Of a stretch of DNA of 64,000 nt, positions 41,748-50,331 are shown one piece after another. Position 1 is the first letter of the stretch; each line of letters begins with the position of its first letter. The translations under genes and the position numbers were made by a program. The notes below the pieces were generated by a model, which worked only from the letters and a program-made list of their open reading frames with translations, did no database searches and was not told the origin of the DNA. This DNA is from Gordonia gummivorans (lineage in GTDB: Bacteria; Actinomycetota; Actinomycetes; Mycobacteriales; Mycobacteriaceae), in NCBI RefSeq assembly GCF_022513585.1, contig NZ_JAKWBF010000022.1, forward strand, positions 32,591-96,590, written 5' to 3'.

Positions 41748-41878
41748 GGTCCCTTTCCGCTACCTCGAGCAACTCCGGCAGCGGATGGGACTCTTCGAGT
41801 CAGCGACCCACCCGCCGACCTTGTCAGCGATCGCGGCGGCGGGAAGAGGGGCGTGGAGCGCGGCGCGGCGACGATGAT

Positions 41879-42001
41879 CCACGAAAAATAGGGGAAGAAA
41901 CTCGTCCCCTATCCCTGGAGTCCTCCCCGCGAATTTTCTCGCGGGCGACTCAACAAGCAGGGGCAGAAAGTAGGGGAAGAACCTTCCCCTACTTCCAGTG
42001 G
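41879..42001 (+). repeat. dispersed multi-hairpin repeat, copy B
   Basis: 123 bp framed by ccacgaaaa and cagtgg. Hairpin 1 is ataggggaagaaactcgtcc... The centre is ggagtcctccccgcgaattt with gggcgact opposite. Hairpin 2 is gtaggggaagaaccttcccc. It is in the same orientation as copy C and opposite to copy A. Confidence 0.8.
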
Positions 42002-42332
42002 TCCGGCGCCTCGCTGACGTGGCCCGTTCGCCTGCCCTTCGAGGTATCCCTCGGCTGGCGCCTCGGGTACCTCAGAGAGCGGTGGGGTGGTGGACGCTTA
42101 TGTGCAGGTCAGGGCGCTAGTCACCGAACTCGTCGGATCAGCGATCCACCCGCCGACCTCGTCGGCGATCGGCGGCGGGAACAGCGCGGCCTCGCGGAAA
42201 CCGCACCTGTGGCCAGAACCCGCAGGTGAGGCCAGAAACCGCTGGTGCGCATCGGGTTTCTGGCCAGACGCGGGTTCTGGTTCGCGGCACGCCGACGCGC
42301 ACTCAGACGAGGGTGGTCGTCGGGCCTGGGGC

Positions 42333-42447
42333 GCACAAGAAAGTAGGGGAAGAAGCTTCTTCCCCTGGCGTTGGAGTCCTCCCCACAAATTTTCGCGGGG
42401 ACGACTTGGAACTTGGGGGAGGAAGTTCTTCCCCTAGATTCTTGCGG
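42333..42447 (+). repeat. dispersed multi-hairpin repeat, copy C
   Basis: About 115 bp framed by gcacaagaaa and attcttgcgg (partly complementary). Hairpin 1 is aggggaagaagcttcttccc, the centre ggagtcctccccacaaattt with ggggacgact, and hairpin 2 ggggaggaagttcttcccc. It matches the reverse complement of copy A closely, including the gagtcctcccc and acgact blocks. Confidence 0.8.
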
Positions 42448-42822
42448 CAGGACGCTGACGCAATTCCGCAGTTCAGGAGCCGAAAGCAGCACCCTTCGGA
42501 TCTGCCGACCCACCCGCCGACCTCGTCGGTGATCGTGGAGGCGGGCAGAGCGTGGTCGCTGAGCGCGAAGGCAATCCGACTCACCGGCACGCGTCCGAAA
42601 CGGGCCTCCTCAGTGCACTCCGAGGGCATATTGCCCTCGGTGGCACCTCACGGCGACCGTTTCAGACGCCAACCCCCGCGGGCGAGCCGGTTCAAGCATG
42701 GAACGCACCGCGAGCCCGTCGGATTTCTGCACCCCCAACCCGACCACGTGCACTATGCACGTGGCCAGCCTCCCAGGTGCAGATTGCCGCAGGTCGCGGT
42801 GGCGATCACCCAACGCGTCGAG

Positions 42823-44031
42823 TCAACCCGTCGCGATCAGCAGCGGCACAAGCTGTTCGGCCGACGACCACGCGCCATGGTGGCCGAGTAGCCGGGACTC
42901 GAGTGGTTCGTTGCGACTGCGGACGAGGACGGTGTCGCCGGTCGCGACAGCGATGACATCGCCGAGGCGGTCGGCGATGCGGCGCCCCACCTCCGGGCCG
43001 AACCAGCCCTCCTCGACCGCCTGCTCGCGGGTGGCGACGCGGGCCAGGCCGTGCAGCGTCGACGACCACGCATCCGACACATCGGTCGCGGCACCAGAAC
43101 TCGCGTAGGCGTGGCGCACCCGCGCCTCGCCGGCCACCGCGTCGGTGCCGGCGAGTAGTGCGGGCGTGGTGTCGATGTCGACGGCGGTACCCGCGGTGAC
43201 CATGCCGTGGTCGCCGGTCACGAGGAGCGTGGCGTCGGGCGGAAGGGCGTCGGCGAGGTCGGCCACGAGCGTGTCGACGAGACGCAGCTTCGCCAGCCAC
43301 TGCGGCGATCCCGGGCCGTGGAGATGTCCCGCGGTGTCGAGCTCACTGAAGTAGACGTACACAAAGCGCCGACGGCGAGATCTGCGACGCAGTGTCGCGG
43401 TGACCGCGGCCCGAATTCCGTCGGGGGTGACCGCAGGGATATAGCGTCCGGGTGCGGGAAAGGCGAGCTGGGTGAGCCCGGTTCCGCGGAATTCACCCGG
43501 CATCACATAGGTGATCGCGATGCCGTCGTCGTCGAGGTTGTCGAGCAGGGTGGCGTGCGGCTTCACCAGCGCCGGTGGGTAAGTGACCAAGGCCGACGGC
43601 CCGTCCGCGTTGTCGAGCGACCACCGCAGTGCATTGAGCACCCGACGCGACCCGCGTGCCCGGCAATCGTCGTCGGGCCGGAACGAGTAGCCGACGATTC
43701 CGTGTACGCCACACGACGTTCCGCTGGTGAGGCTGGTGATGCTGGTCGCTGTGGTGGCCGGAAAGCCCGCGCGCAGTGTCGGGCCCCGCAACGACGCGAG
43801 ATGGGGCGCGGCGTCGGCGTGTTCGTCGAGCAGGGTCGCCCCGAGTCCGTCGACGAGGAACAACACCACGGTGTGTGCGGTCGGGACCGTGACGTCGGTT
43901 GTGGCCCACGCGCCGAGCGCGGCACCCGCCGCCGGCATGACGTCGGCGAGTGTGTGCGGAAACTCCGACCAGCGGTCCGGCGTCAGGTCGCGCGGACCGA
44001 CCTCGTCGGGCAGGGAGTGTTTGGGTGGCAC
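42823..44031 (-). CDS. alkaline-phosphatase-superfamily phosphodiesterase/nucleotide pyrophosphatase
   Basis: 402 residues from GTG at 44031. The fold is recognisable by VVLFLVDGLGATLLDEH (metal-binding Asp), the nucleophile region GFPATTATSITSLTSGTSCG with Thr, the metal-site strand FSELDTAGHLHGPGS (Asp and His), and LLVTGDHGMV (Asp-His). Phosphodiesterase/NPP-type enzymes hydrolyse nucleotide or lipid phosphodiesters with two zinc ions. No signal peptide is seen. It is third in the operon after the enolase-superfamily gene, 6 bp away. Substrate unknown. Confidence 0.85.
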   Translation of the reverse strand: MPPKHSLPDEVGPRDLTPDRWSEFPHTLADVMPAAGAALGAWATTDVTVPTAHTVVLFLVDGLGATLLDEHADAAPHLASLRGPTLRAGFPATTATSITSLTSGTSCGVHGIVGYSFRPDDDCRARGSRRVLNALRWSLDNADGPSALVTYPPALVKPHATLLDNLDDDGIAITYVMPGEFRGTGLTQLAFPAPGRYIPAVTPDGIRAAVTATLRRRSRRRRFVYVYFSELDTAGHLHGPGSPQWLAKLRLVDTLVADLADALPPDATLLVTGDHGMVTAGTAVDIDTTPALLAGTDAVAGEARVRHAYASSGAATDVSDAWSSTLHGLARVATREQAVEEGWFGPEVGRRIADRLGDVIAVATGDTVLVRSRNEPLESRLLGHHGAWSSAEQLVPLLIATG

Positions 44032-44037
44032 AGTGTT

Positions 44038-45159
44038 TCAGCCTGCCGAATCCGTCGCCGGAATCCACTCGCGCCACGTGGTGGCTGCGGCGAGTGCGTC
44101 GGGAAGTGGGTCGACGCCGATGCCGGGGCCGGTCGGAACCCGCATCGCCGATCCGGAGTCGACGACAAACGGTTCGGTGATGTCGTGATCGAAGTAGCGG
44201 TCCGACGCCGAGATGTCGCCGGGCAGAACAAAACCCGGCATGGCGGCCAGCGCCAGGTTCGCGGCCCGGCCGATGCCGGTCTCCACCATGCCGCCGCACC
44301 ACACCGGAATCCCGTGCGCCGCACAGACATCGTGGATTCGCGCGGCTTCGAGATAGCCGCCGACGCGTCCGGGTTTGATGTTGACGATGTCGCAGGCGCC
44401 CATGATGATGGCGTCCGCGGCGGCTCGTGCCGAGACCACCGATTCGTCGAGGCAGATCGGCGTCGACGACATCGCCCGCAGGCGAATGTGACTGCGCATG
44501 TCCTCCTCGTCGAAGGGTTGCTCGATGAGTGTAAGGCCGAAGTCGTCCAACTTCACCAGGTGGCGCAGATCGACCGGCGTGTACGCAGTGTTTGCGTCGA
44601 CCTGCAGCATCAGGTCGGGTCCGAAGTGGTCGCGCACCGCGCGGACCGGAACGAGGTCCCAGCCCGGTTCGATCTTGAGTTTGATTCGCCGGTAACCGTT
44701 TTCGATGTAGCCGGATACCTCGTCGAGCAGTTCGGGCAGGGTGTCGCGGATGCCCACCGAGACTCCCACCGGTACCGAGGAGGCGATGCCGCCCAGACGG
44801 CTCGCCAGTGATGTTGCGGTGGATCGCAACTCGGCGTCGAGGATGGCGGTTTCCAACGCTGCCTTCGCCATCCGGTGGCCCTTGATGGCCGCGATCCGCG
44901 GAGCAACCTCGATGGCGGTGACGTCGGTTCCCATGAGTGGTGGGATCAGGAAGCGCCGCAACACGTCGATCGCGCCGTCGGTGTACTCCGACGAGTAACT
45001 CGGCTCGTCGATGCTGACGCACTCGCCCCAGCCTTCGCCGACATCGGTGACCGCGCGAACGAGAAGTGCGTTGCGGGAGTGCTCGATTCCGAACGAGGTG
45101 CGGAACGGCGTGACCAGCGGCAGTTCGACCCGCAGGAGTTCGATCCCGGTCAGCTTCAT
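44038..45159 (-). CDS. enolase-superfamily enzyme, o-succinylbenzoate synthase/N-acylamino-acid racemase type
   Basis: 373 residues. All muconate-lactonising subgroup residues are present: K160 and K162 (RIKLKIEPG), D188 and N190 (LQVDANTAYT), E213 (LIEQPF), D238 (CLDES) and K262 (NIKPGRVGG). This subgroup includes MenC of menaquinone synthesis and N-succinyl/acylamino-acid racemases, which sequence alone cannot separate. No other men genes are near, and the upstream neighbour is an N-acetyltransferase, which favours the racemase reading. It overlaps that gene by 4 bp (45156-45159). Cytosolic. Confidence 0.85.
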   Translation of the reverse strand: MKLTGIELLRVELPLVTPFRTSFGIEHSRNALLVRAVTDVGEGWGECVSIDEPSYSSEYTDGAIDVLRRFLIPPLMGTDVTAIEVAPRIAAIKGHRMAKAALETAILDAELRSTATSLASRLGGIASSVPVGVSVGIRDTLPELLDEVSGYIENGYRRIKLKIEPGWDLVPVRAVRDHFGPDLMLQVDANTAYTPVDLRHLVKLDDFGLTLIEQPFDEEDMRSHIRLRAMSSTPICLDESVVSARAAADAIIMGACDIVNIKPGRVGGYLEAARIHDVCAAHGIPVWCGGMVETGIGRAANLALAAMPGFVLPGDISASDRYFDHDITEPFVVDSGSAMRVPTGPGIGVDPLPDALAAATTWREWIPATDSAG

Positions 45160-45998
45160 GGGTTCTCTGATCCGGGTGCCGCACCAGAACCGGCTGCACC
45201 GAGCACGTAGTGGCCGGATCGCAGGAAGTCGACCGACCGGCGCGAATGGCCTTCGACGAGAAGGGGACTCAGAGCCTCGCGCAGTGCGATACGCCAGCGG
45301 GCGGCATCTACCGGATGACTGTGCCGCATCGCCTCGATGTCTCGTGGGACGGGCACCACGATCGTCGTGGCTGGATCGAATCGGTCGGTCCGCGCCTCTG
45401 GACGACCGGATTCGATGTCGATGCCGAGCACCGCTCCGCTTGCCACGAGTTCCTCGGCCGAATTCGCCTCTGCAGCTGGCTCGTCGTCGGCGCGCAGGTC
45501 CCAGGATGCGAGCACGCGGTCGGAGTCGTCGTCGCCGCCGAGTTCGTCGCCGATGTCGCCGTAGAAGTCCTCGTAGTAGTGGCAGGGCTCAGCACCGAGT
45601 TTGGTGATGTTGAAGTAGGCGTTGCGCGCGACGAGTGGATCGAAGGTCCACGTGATGGTGCTCAGCCCGCGATGCAGCGCCCATCGTCGTTGGTGCATCT
45701 TGAGCGCATACCCGACGTGGTGGCCACGGCCGCGTCGCGAGACGCCGGTGATGTGACTGTGCAGCGTCTGCCCGACCGGTGCCGCGAAGAAGGCGACGCT
45801 GCCGCCGGCGAGGTGGTCGCCGATGAATGCGCCCGTCACGTAGTTGCCGGCGTGCGACAACGCGCGCAGCATGTCGGTGCTCACCGGGCGGTTCGCCGGG
45901 TCGGGCCGCCACACGTCGTCGAACACCCGGGCCAGGTCTTCGAGTTCGTCGGGGGAGGAGAGTTCTCGGATCTCGACGCCGGGGGATGCGTGCGGCAT
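45156..45998 (-). CDS. GNAT-family N-acetyltransferase
   Basis: 280 residues from ATG at 45998 (a longer open frame to 46274 overlaps the divergent membrane-protein gene). GNAT core: EIRELSSPDELEDLARVFDDVW, then VAFFAAPVGQTLHSHITGVSRRGRGHHVGYALKMHQRRWA, with RGRGHHVG as the acetyl-CoA pyrophosphate loop, and TFDPLVARNAYFNITKLGAE, typical of the branch found beside enolase-superfamily racemases. The C-terminal half is a less conserved extension. First gene of the operon with the racemase-like and phosphodiesterase genes, probably acting on an amino acid or related amine. Confidence 0.82.
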   Translation of the reverse strand: MPHASPGVEIRELSSPDELEDLARVFDDVWRPDPANRPVSTDMLRALSHAGNYVTGAFIGDHLAGGSVAFFAAPVGQTLHSHITGVSRRGRGHHVGYALKMHQRRWALHRGLSTITWTFDPLVARNAYFNITKLGAEPCHYYEDFYGDIGDELGGDDDSDRVLASWDLRADDEPAAEANSAEELVASGAVLGIDIESGRPEARTDRFDPATTIVVPVPRDIEAMRHSHPVDAARWRIALREALSPLLVEGHSRRSVDFLRSGHYVLGAAGSGAAPGSENP

Positions 45999-46068
45999 GT
46001 GCCCATTGTTCCATCGTGTGCGTGGGCCGGTGGGCCAGTTGGGGGAGCGCGCCGCATACGATGCCCTC

Positions 46069-46590
46069 ATGCATCCGGCGTCGCAGCGACCGTCCGACGC
46101 GTTGACGCGCGTCGCGGTCGGTGCCGTCGTACCCGCGGTGGCGGTGGCTGCGCACGGTGTCGCCGGTGGCGGGATTCCCGGCGCTGCGGGCCTGCTCGTC
46201 AGCGTCGCCATCGGGGGACTGCTCGGATGCGTGGCCCACTCAACCCGCCGGACACGGACTGCGGCGATGGTCACGACGACGCTGCTGCTGAGCTTCGCCC
46301 AGGTCGCCTGCCACTGGGCGCTCGCGGTCGGCGACGCCGGGCACGCAATGCATCAAGTGGGCGGGCCCGGAATGCTCGTGATGCACGCGATCGCGATCCC
46401 GGTCAGTGCCGTTCTCCTCGTGCTGGCCGCGACGCTGGCCGACGTAGTCACCTCAACCATCCGGTCCATGACGCCACCGCCGGTCCTGCGCGTACCTGCG
46501 CAGCCGCGGATGCGGTGGGTCGAGCCGCTCGTTTCCTCGGGACCGGTCCTCGGTGGGCCGGGTGTGCGTGGGCCGCCGGTCACGGCCTGA
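46069..46590 (+). CDS. hypothetical four-span membrane protein of the copper-type cluster
   Basis: 173 residues; ATG at 46069. Four hydrophobic segments: VAVGAVVPAVAVAAHGVAG, AGLLVSVAIGGLLGCVAH, AMVTTTLLLSFAQVACHWAL and MLVMHAIAIPVSAVLLVLAA. Several His and Met lie in or beside the spans (HAMHQVGGPGMLVMHA, CHWAL), which could bind copper. It heads a run of CopC, YcnI and CopD genes on the plus strand and is divergent from the GNAT gene with 70 bp between. Not a named family I recognise. Confidence 0.65.
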   Translation: MHPASQRPSDALTRVAVGAVVPAVAVAAHGVAGGGIPGAAGLLVSVAIGGLLGCVAHSTRRTRTAAMVTTTLLLSFAQVACHWALAVGDAGHAMHQVGGPGMLVMHAIAIPVSAVLLVLAATLADVVTSTIRSMTPPPVLRVPAQPRMRWVEPLVSSGPVLGGPGVRGPPVTA

Positions 46591-46691
46591 ACCACGCGTC
46601 AACCACCGCGCCGCGACGTCGGCGGGTGGCCCACACCCATGTCGTGCGCCCTGCGATGGCGTGCGCATTCCCGAGAGGAACCCGAAACATC

Positions 46692-47072
46692 ATGAAATCC
46701 ATCGTTCGCTGGTCCGTCGTCGCCATCGTGATCGCGGCCGCCACCGCACTGCTCGGTGCGGTGTACGCGCCGAACGCCTCCGCACATTCGTCGGTGAAGA
46801 CGTCGAACCCGGCCAACGGGGCGACGCTGACGTCGGCGCCCGCCCAGATCACCATCACCTTCAACTCGCCGTTGCAGCGCTCGAACGCCACCCTCTCCGT
46901 GGTCGACGAACACGGTCGCGCGTGGCAGACCGGCGCGCCTGTGGTCCGCGGAACCACGGTGACCCAGGCGGTCAACCCGCGCGCCGGTAAGGGCCGCTAC
47001 CAGGTCCGGTTCTTCTTCCTCGCGGCAGACGGTCATCCGTCGCCGGGCGTGCTGAACTACCGCGTCGCCTGA
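46692..47072 (+). CDS. CopC-domain secreted copper-binding protein
   Basis: 126 residues. Signal peptide VVAIVIAAATALLGAVYAPNASA, then the mature N-terminus HSSVKTSNPANGATLTSAP: the leading His and the later ADGH are the CopC copper ligands. One beta-sandwich domain and no C-terminal span, unlike the CopC at 47808. Periplasmic/extracellular copper carriage is the family role. ATG at 46692; no strong ribosome-binding site visible. Followed by ycnI after 11 bp. Confidence 0.85.
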   Translation: MKSIVRWSVVAIVIAAATALLGAVYAPNASAHSSVKTSNPANGATLTSAPAQITITFNSPLQRSNATLSVVDEHGRAWQTGAPVVRGTTVTQAVNPRAGKGRYQVRFFFLAADGHPSPGVLNYRVA

Positions 47073-47083
47073 ACCACACAGTC

Positions 47084-47815
47084 GTGATCGAACAGAGAGT
47101 GAACACCTTGCTGAACAACACATCTCGCGCCCACCTCCGGCGCATCCTGGTTCCGGTGGCTGCGGCCGCAGTCGTCGGTGTGGCGTCGTTGACCGGGGCC
47201 GGCGCGGCGTCGGCGCATGTCACCGCGAACTCGGCGACCGTCACCCAGGGCGGCTACGGCATCGTCAATTTGGTCGTACCCAACGAGGAGGACGTCCCGA
47301 CGGTCTCGCTGCGGGTGTCGGTGCCCAACCTCGCCGGTGTGCGCACCGAGCCGATGCCGGGCTGGAAGTCGCAGATCATCAAGGACCCGGCGACCGAAGA
47401 GGTCACCGCCGTGGTCTGGACGGCCGATCCCGGACAGGGCATCCCGGTCGGTCAGTTCGAGGAATTCCGCATCCAGGGCGGCCCGTTCCCCGAGCAGGAA
47501 ACCGTCGCGTTGCCCGCGGTGCAGACCTACGCGAACGGCGTGACCGTCGACTGGTCGCAGCCGGAGAACGCGGACGGTTCCGAACCGGAACACCCCGCTC
47601 CGACCCTCACCCTGGCGCCGAGCAACGGTGACCATCACGGCGGGGCGCACGGCGCGAACGATCAGGCCGACGCCCAGTCCGATTCGTCGACCTCCGACAC
47701 CGCCGCGCGCTGGCTGGGCGGCGTCGGACTGCTGCTGGGTGCGATCGGCGCGGTCGTCGGCGTCGCAGCGTTGAGCCGTCGGGGCAAGAAGTCAGGTGGC
47801 TCCGACGATGCGTGA
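47084..47815 (+). CDS. YcnI-family (DUF1775) copper-associated surface protein
   Basis: 243 residues. The signal peptide ends GAGAASA, and the mature protein begins HVTANSATVTQGGYG with the N-terminal His of the YcnI copper site. The domain includes NEEDVPTVSLRVSVP and MPGWKSQI. A His/Asp-rich linker (SNGDHHGGAHGAND) precedes a C-terminal membrane span (WLGGVGLLLGAIGAVVGVAAL) with positive residues after it. GTG at 47084 is used; GTG at 47099 is equally possible, as no clear ribosome-binding site decides. It overlaps the next gene by 8 bp. Confidence 0.85.
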   Translation: MIEQRVNTLLNNTSRAHLRRILVPVAAAAVVGVASLTGAGAASAHVTANSATVTQGGYGIVNLVVPNEEDVPTVSLRVSVPNLAGVRTEPMPGWKSQIIKDPATEEVTAVVWTADPGQGIPVGQFEEFRIQGGPFPEQETVALPAVQTYANGVTVDWSQPENADGSEPEHPAPTLTLAPSNGDHHGGAHGANDQADAQSDSSTSDTAARWLGGVGLLLGAIGAVVGVAALSRRGKKSGGSDDA

Positions 47816-48362
47816 TCGGCGGATCCCGTCGCTGGTGACCCTGCTGGCGTTGTGTCTGGGCGTGTTGGGCTTCGGCGTTGTCGGGACCCTCACCGCGCCC
47901 GTGGCGTCGGCGCATTCCAAGCTGGAGTCGATGGACCCGGCCGACGGCGCCAAGCTCGACCGCGCACCGGCGGCCGTGACGCTGACCTTCAACGAGGGTC
48001 TGCAACGCTCATTCGCTGTGCTCAACGTGGTCGGCCCGGACGGGCACTACTGGCAGAAGGGTGATCCGGTGGTGCGGGGCCCGCAGATCAGCGTGGTGGT
48101 CGGCGAACTCGGTCCGGCGGGGAAGTACACGGTGAACTACCGGGTCACCTCCGCCGACGGCCATCCGGTCGAGGGTTCGCGGAGCTTCGAGATGACCGTC
48201 GCCGGAAACGGCACTCCGGGACCGGTCGCCGACACCTCCTCCGGCGGCGACGGCGGCGGATTCCCGGTGGTGGCGCTGCTGATCGGCGTCGGCGTCCTGC
48301 TCGTCGTCGGGTTGGGCGTCGTGTTCTGGCTGAACCGACGGTCGTCGGGCTCGTCGGCCTGA
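47808..48362 (+). CDS. CopC-domain protein with C-terminal membrane anchor
   Basis: 184 residues from ATG at 47808, preceded by aggtgg within the ycnI end; a start at 47796 lacks this spacing. Signal peptide ends PVASA, followed by HSKLESMDPADGAKLDRAP: the CopC motif with ligand His, and a second set in TSADGHPVEG. After the CopC domain come a Gly-rich linker and one span (FPVVALLIGVGVLLVVGLGVVFWL), tethering the copper site to the membrane. Its stop is 3 bp before copD. Confidence 0.88.
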   Translation: MRDRRIPSLVTLLALCLGVLGFGVVGTLTAPVASAHSKLESMDPADGAKLDRAPAAVTLTFNEGLQRSFAVLNVVGPDGHYWQKGDPVVRGPQISVVVGELGPAGKYTVNYRVTSADGHPVEGSRSFEMTVAGNGTPGPVADTSSGGDGGGFPVVALLIGVGVLLVVGLGVVFWLNRRSSGSSA

Positions 48363-48365
48363 TCG

Positions 48366-49298
48366 ATGCCCTCTGGTTCCGGTTTCGCGGCAGCCCGGTC
48401 ACGTGACCTCATGGTCGTGGCCGGGCTGCCCGTGATGCTGGCCGGGCTCGCGCTCTGTTGGGTGCTGACCCAGCCGATCGGTCCGGGCGCCGTGGCGATT
48501 CCGACGACGGTCGCGCTCGGCGCGGCGGTGATGCTCGTCGGACTCGGAGCGTTGCCCACGATCGGAGCCGAACCGTCGACGCGGACGATCGGTGTTCTCG
48601 CCGCAGTCTGGTTGATGGCGGTGCTGTTCGCGGCGTGGCTGCGTGCCGCGGACGTGTCGGGGGTCGAGCCGGCCGACGTCGATCTCGGCCAGTTCGGTGA
48701 CGTGCTCATCGGCGGTGCGCCCGAACTCATCGCCGGAGCGGCGGCCGTGCTGGTGCTGGTGTGGGTGGTGGCGGATCTGTTGACCACCTCGACGGTTCCC
48801 GTGGCCGTGGTCGCGGCACTCGCCGCGATCGGCGTCCTCACCATGGCGATCTCGGGGCACGCGTCGGTGCATGCCTGGGGTCCCGTCGTGGTGGGCGCCC
48901 ACGCGATCGGCGCGGCGTGGTGGTGCGGGAGCCTGGCCGCGATGGTGCTGTCGGTGCGCGGCCGATCGGGCTGGGCCACAACACTTCCCGCGTTCTCGCA
49001 GCGGGCCCCGTGGGCGGTCGGCGTGGTCGCGGTGACCGGCGTGGTTGCCGGCCTCGTCGAAGTCGGTGGGGTGACCGAACTCGTCACCACCGGCTACGGC
49101 CGGGTGCTCCTGGCCAAGAGCGTCGGCCTCTGCGTGCTGCTCGGCATCGCTTGGTGGCATCGCACCCGCTGGGTGCCCGCGGCCCAGCGGCATCGGAGGA
49201 CCGAGGCCGCGTCGATCCGATCGGGCGTCGTCGAGATGCTGGTCATGGCCGTGGTGCTCGGCCTGGCGGCGGGGTTGTCGGCGACGTCGCCGAACTGA
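48366..49298 (+). CDS. CopD-family copper-resistance membrane protein
   Basis: 310 residues, about eight membrane spans. The CopD signature region holds VHAWGPVVVGAHAIGAAWWCGSLAAM and the later LLAKSVGLCVLLGIAWWHRT, with conserved His and Cys in the membrane. CopD works with CopC to move copper across the plasma membrane. It is encoded 3 bp after the membrane CopC, the usual pairing (often fused in other bacteria). ATG at 48366. Last gene of the cluster, converging on the hydrolase at 49314. Confidence 0.88.
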   Translation: MPSGSGFAAARSRDLMVVAGLPVMLAGLALCWVLTQPIGPGAVAIPTTVALGAAVMLVGLGALPTIGAEPSTRTIGVLAAVWLMAVLFAAWLRAADVSGVEPADVDLGQFGDVLIGGAPELIAGAAAVLVLVWVVADLLTTSTVPVAVVAALAAIGVLTMAISGHASVHAWGPVVVGAHAIGAAWWCGSLAAMVLSVRGRSGWATTLPAFSQRAPWAVGVVAVTGVVAGLVEVGGVTELVTTGYGRVLLAKSVGLCVLLGIAWWHRTRWVPAAQRHRRTEAASIRSGVVEMLVMAVVLGLAAGLSATSPN

Positions 49299-49313
49299 CT
49301 GCCGCGCTTCGAT

Positions 49314-50228
49314 TCAGCGGATCGCGCGCGGCTGATCCCAGATGGCGCCGAGTTCCTCGAGGATGTCGGTGGCCATGTGCAGCGTGCTGATGTGGCTTTC
49401 CCCGGCCAGCTCGAACAGTTTGGCGTCGGGCAGCAGGTTCACCATGTGTTCGCCGTGGAAGTACGGGATGATGTGGTCGTGGTCGCCGTGCCACCAGCGG
49501 ACCGGGACGTTCACGTCGCCGACGCGGAACCCCCAATCCCGGGCGAACACAACCACATCGGCGAACGGCGCCTCCATGCGTCGGCTCCCGCCGTGCAGCA
49601 GGTCGTCGAGGAACATCGCCCGGAACTCAGGGCGGGCCAGGATCTCTCGGTCGGCTTGCGGGGAGAGGCGACCGTAGATGCTGATGGCGGGGTCGGCGAT
49701 CGGGCGTGCGACGCCGAGGATGGCGCTCAGCACCTGTCCGATCGGTGCGCCCGCGACCCGCACCGCGGGTGCCAGCAGCGTGCCGATCCGCATCGCGCCG
49801 CCGCCGATGGCGTCGGGGCCCACAGTGGGTGCGACACCGCCGAGGATGCCCGCCGCGACCACCCGCTCCGGCATCGCATGCGACACGGCCAGCGCGTACG
49901 GGCCGCCGCCGGAGAGGCCGATGACCGCGAATTCCTCGATGCCCAGGGCGTCGACGACGGTGGCGAAATCGTCGGCGAACTCGGCGACGTTCACGTAGCG
50001 GTGCGGAGTCGACGATCCGACGCCGGGACGGTCCAGGCCGATCAGCCGGATGCCGTGCGTGGCAGCGTACTCGCGGGCCTCGGTCGGGATCTGACGACGT
50101 GCCCCGGGTGTGCCGTGCAGCCACACGACCGGCCGGCCCGAGGCCGACCCGAACTCGGCGAATCCGATGCGTCGTCTGTTCTCGCCGACGGCGATCGAGC
50201 CCTCGATCTTCGGACGAGCGATGTCCAT
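49314..50228 (-). CDS. alpha/beta-hydrolase-fold protein
   Basis: 304 residues from ATG at 50228, chosen for ggag five bases upstream; ATG at 50231 and GTG at 50234 are alternatives. Fold marks: RPVVWLHGTPGARRQIP (oxyanion loop HGTPG), LIGLDRPGVGSSTPH, elbow IGLSGGGPYALA with the Ser nucleophile, acid in WWHGDHDHIIPY, and His in AGESHIS. Cytosolic hydrolase of unknown substrate. Divergent from the next hydrolase gene at 50332. Confidence 0.85.
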   Translation of the reverse strand: MDIARPKIEGSIAVGENRRRIGFAEFGSASGRPVVWLHGTPGARRQIPTEAREYAATHGIRLIGLDRPGVGSSTPHRYVNVAEFADDFATVVDALGIEEFAVIGLSGGGPYALAVSHAMPERVVAAGILGGVAPTVGPDAIGGGAMRIGTLLAPAVRVAGAPIGQVLSAILGVARPIADPAISIYGRLSPQADREILARPEFRAMFLDDLLHGGSRRMEAPFADVVVFARDWGFRVGDVNVPVRWWHGDHDHIIPYFHGEHMVNLLPDAKLFELAGESHISTLHMATDILEELGAIWDQPRAIR

Positions 50229-50331
50229 CATCACTCCAGCATCGCATGAGCTAGATCACAGGCGGGACGGGTGGTCGGTTTTGTCTCGCGGACCCGCGCG
50301 GGCGTGGCTCCCTGCGCGTACCGTCGATGCG

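Larger units (their letters stand above)
41748..42822. other. 1.1-kb non-coding stretch of repeat modules
   Basis: No gene is supported. The stretch alternates two repeat types. First, a 45-50-bp module around cacccgccgacctcgtcgg occurs at about 41803-41845, 42141-42186 and 42503-42555. Second, copies B and C of the multi-hairpin repeat lie at 41879-42001 and 42333-42447. It also has nested inverted repeats (ccagaacccgc 42213-42223 / 42270-42280, ggccagaaacc 42230-42240 / 42255-42265) and a hairpin, CCACGTGCA/TGCACGTGG, at 42744-42752 / 42756-42764. Confidence 0.7.

Noticed and set aside
43207..44811. 534-codon plus-strand frame opposite the phosphodiesterase and enolase genes
   Set aside because: Antisense shadow; both minus-strand genes have complete catalytic motifs.
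45210..47072. 620-codon plus-strand frame opposite the GNAT gene
   Set aside because: Only its end (46692-47072) is a real gene (CopC); the rest is antisense to the GNAT gene.
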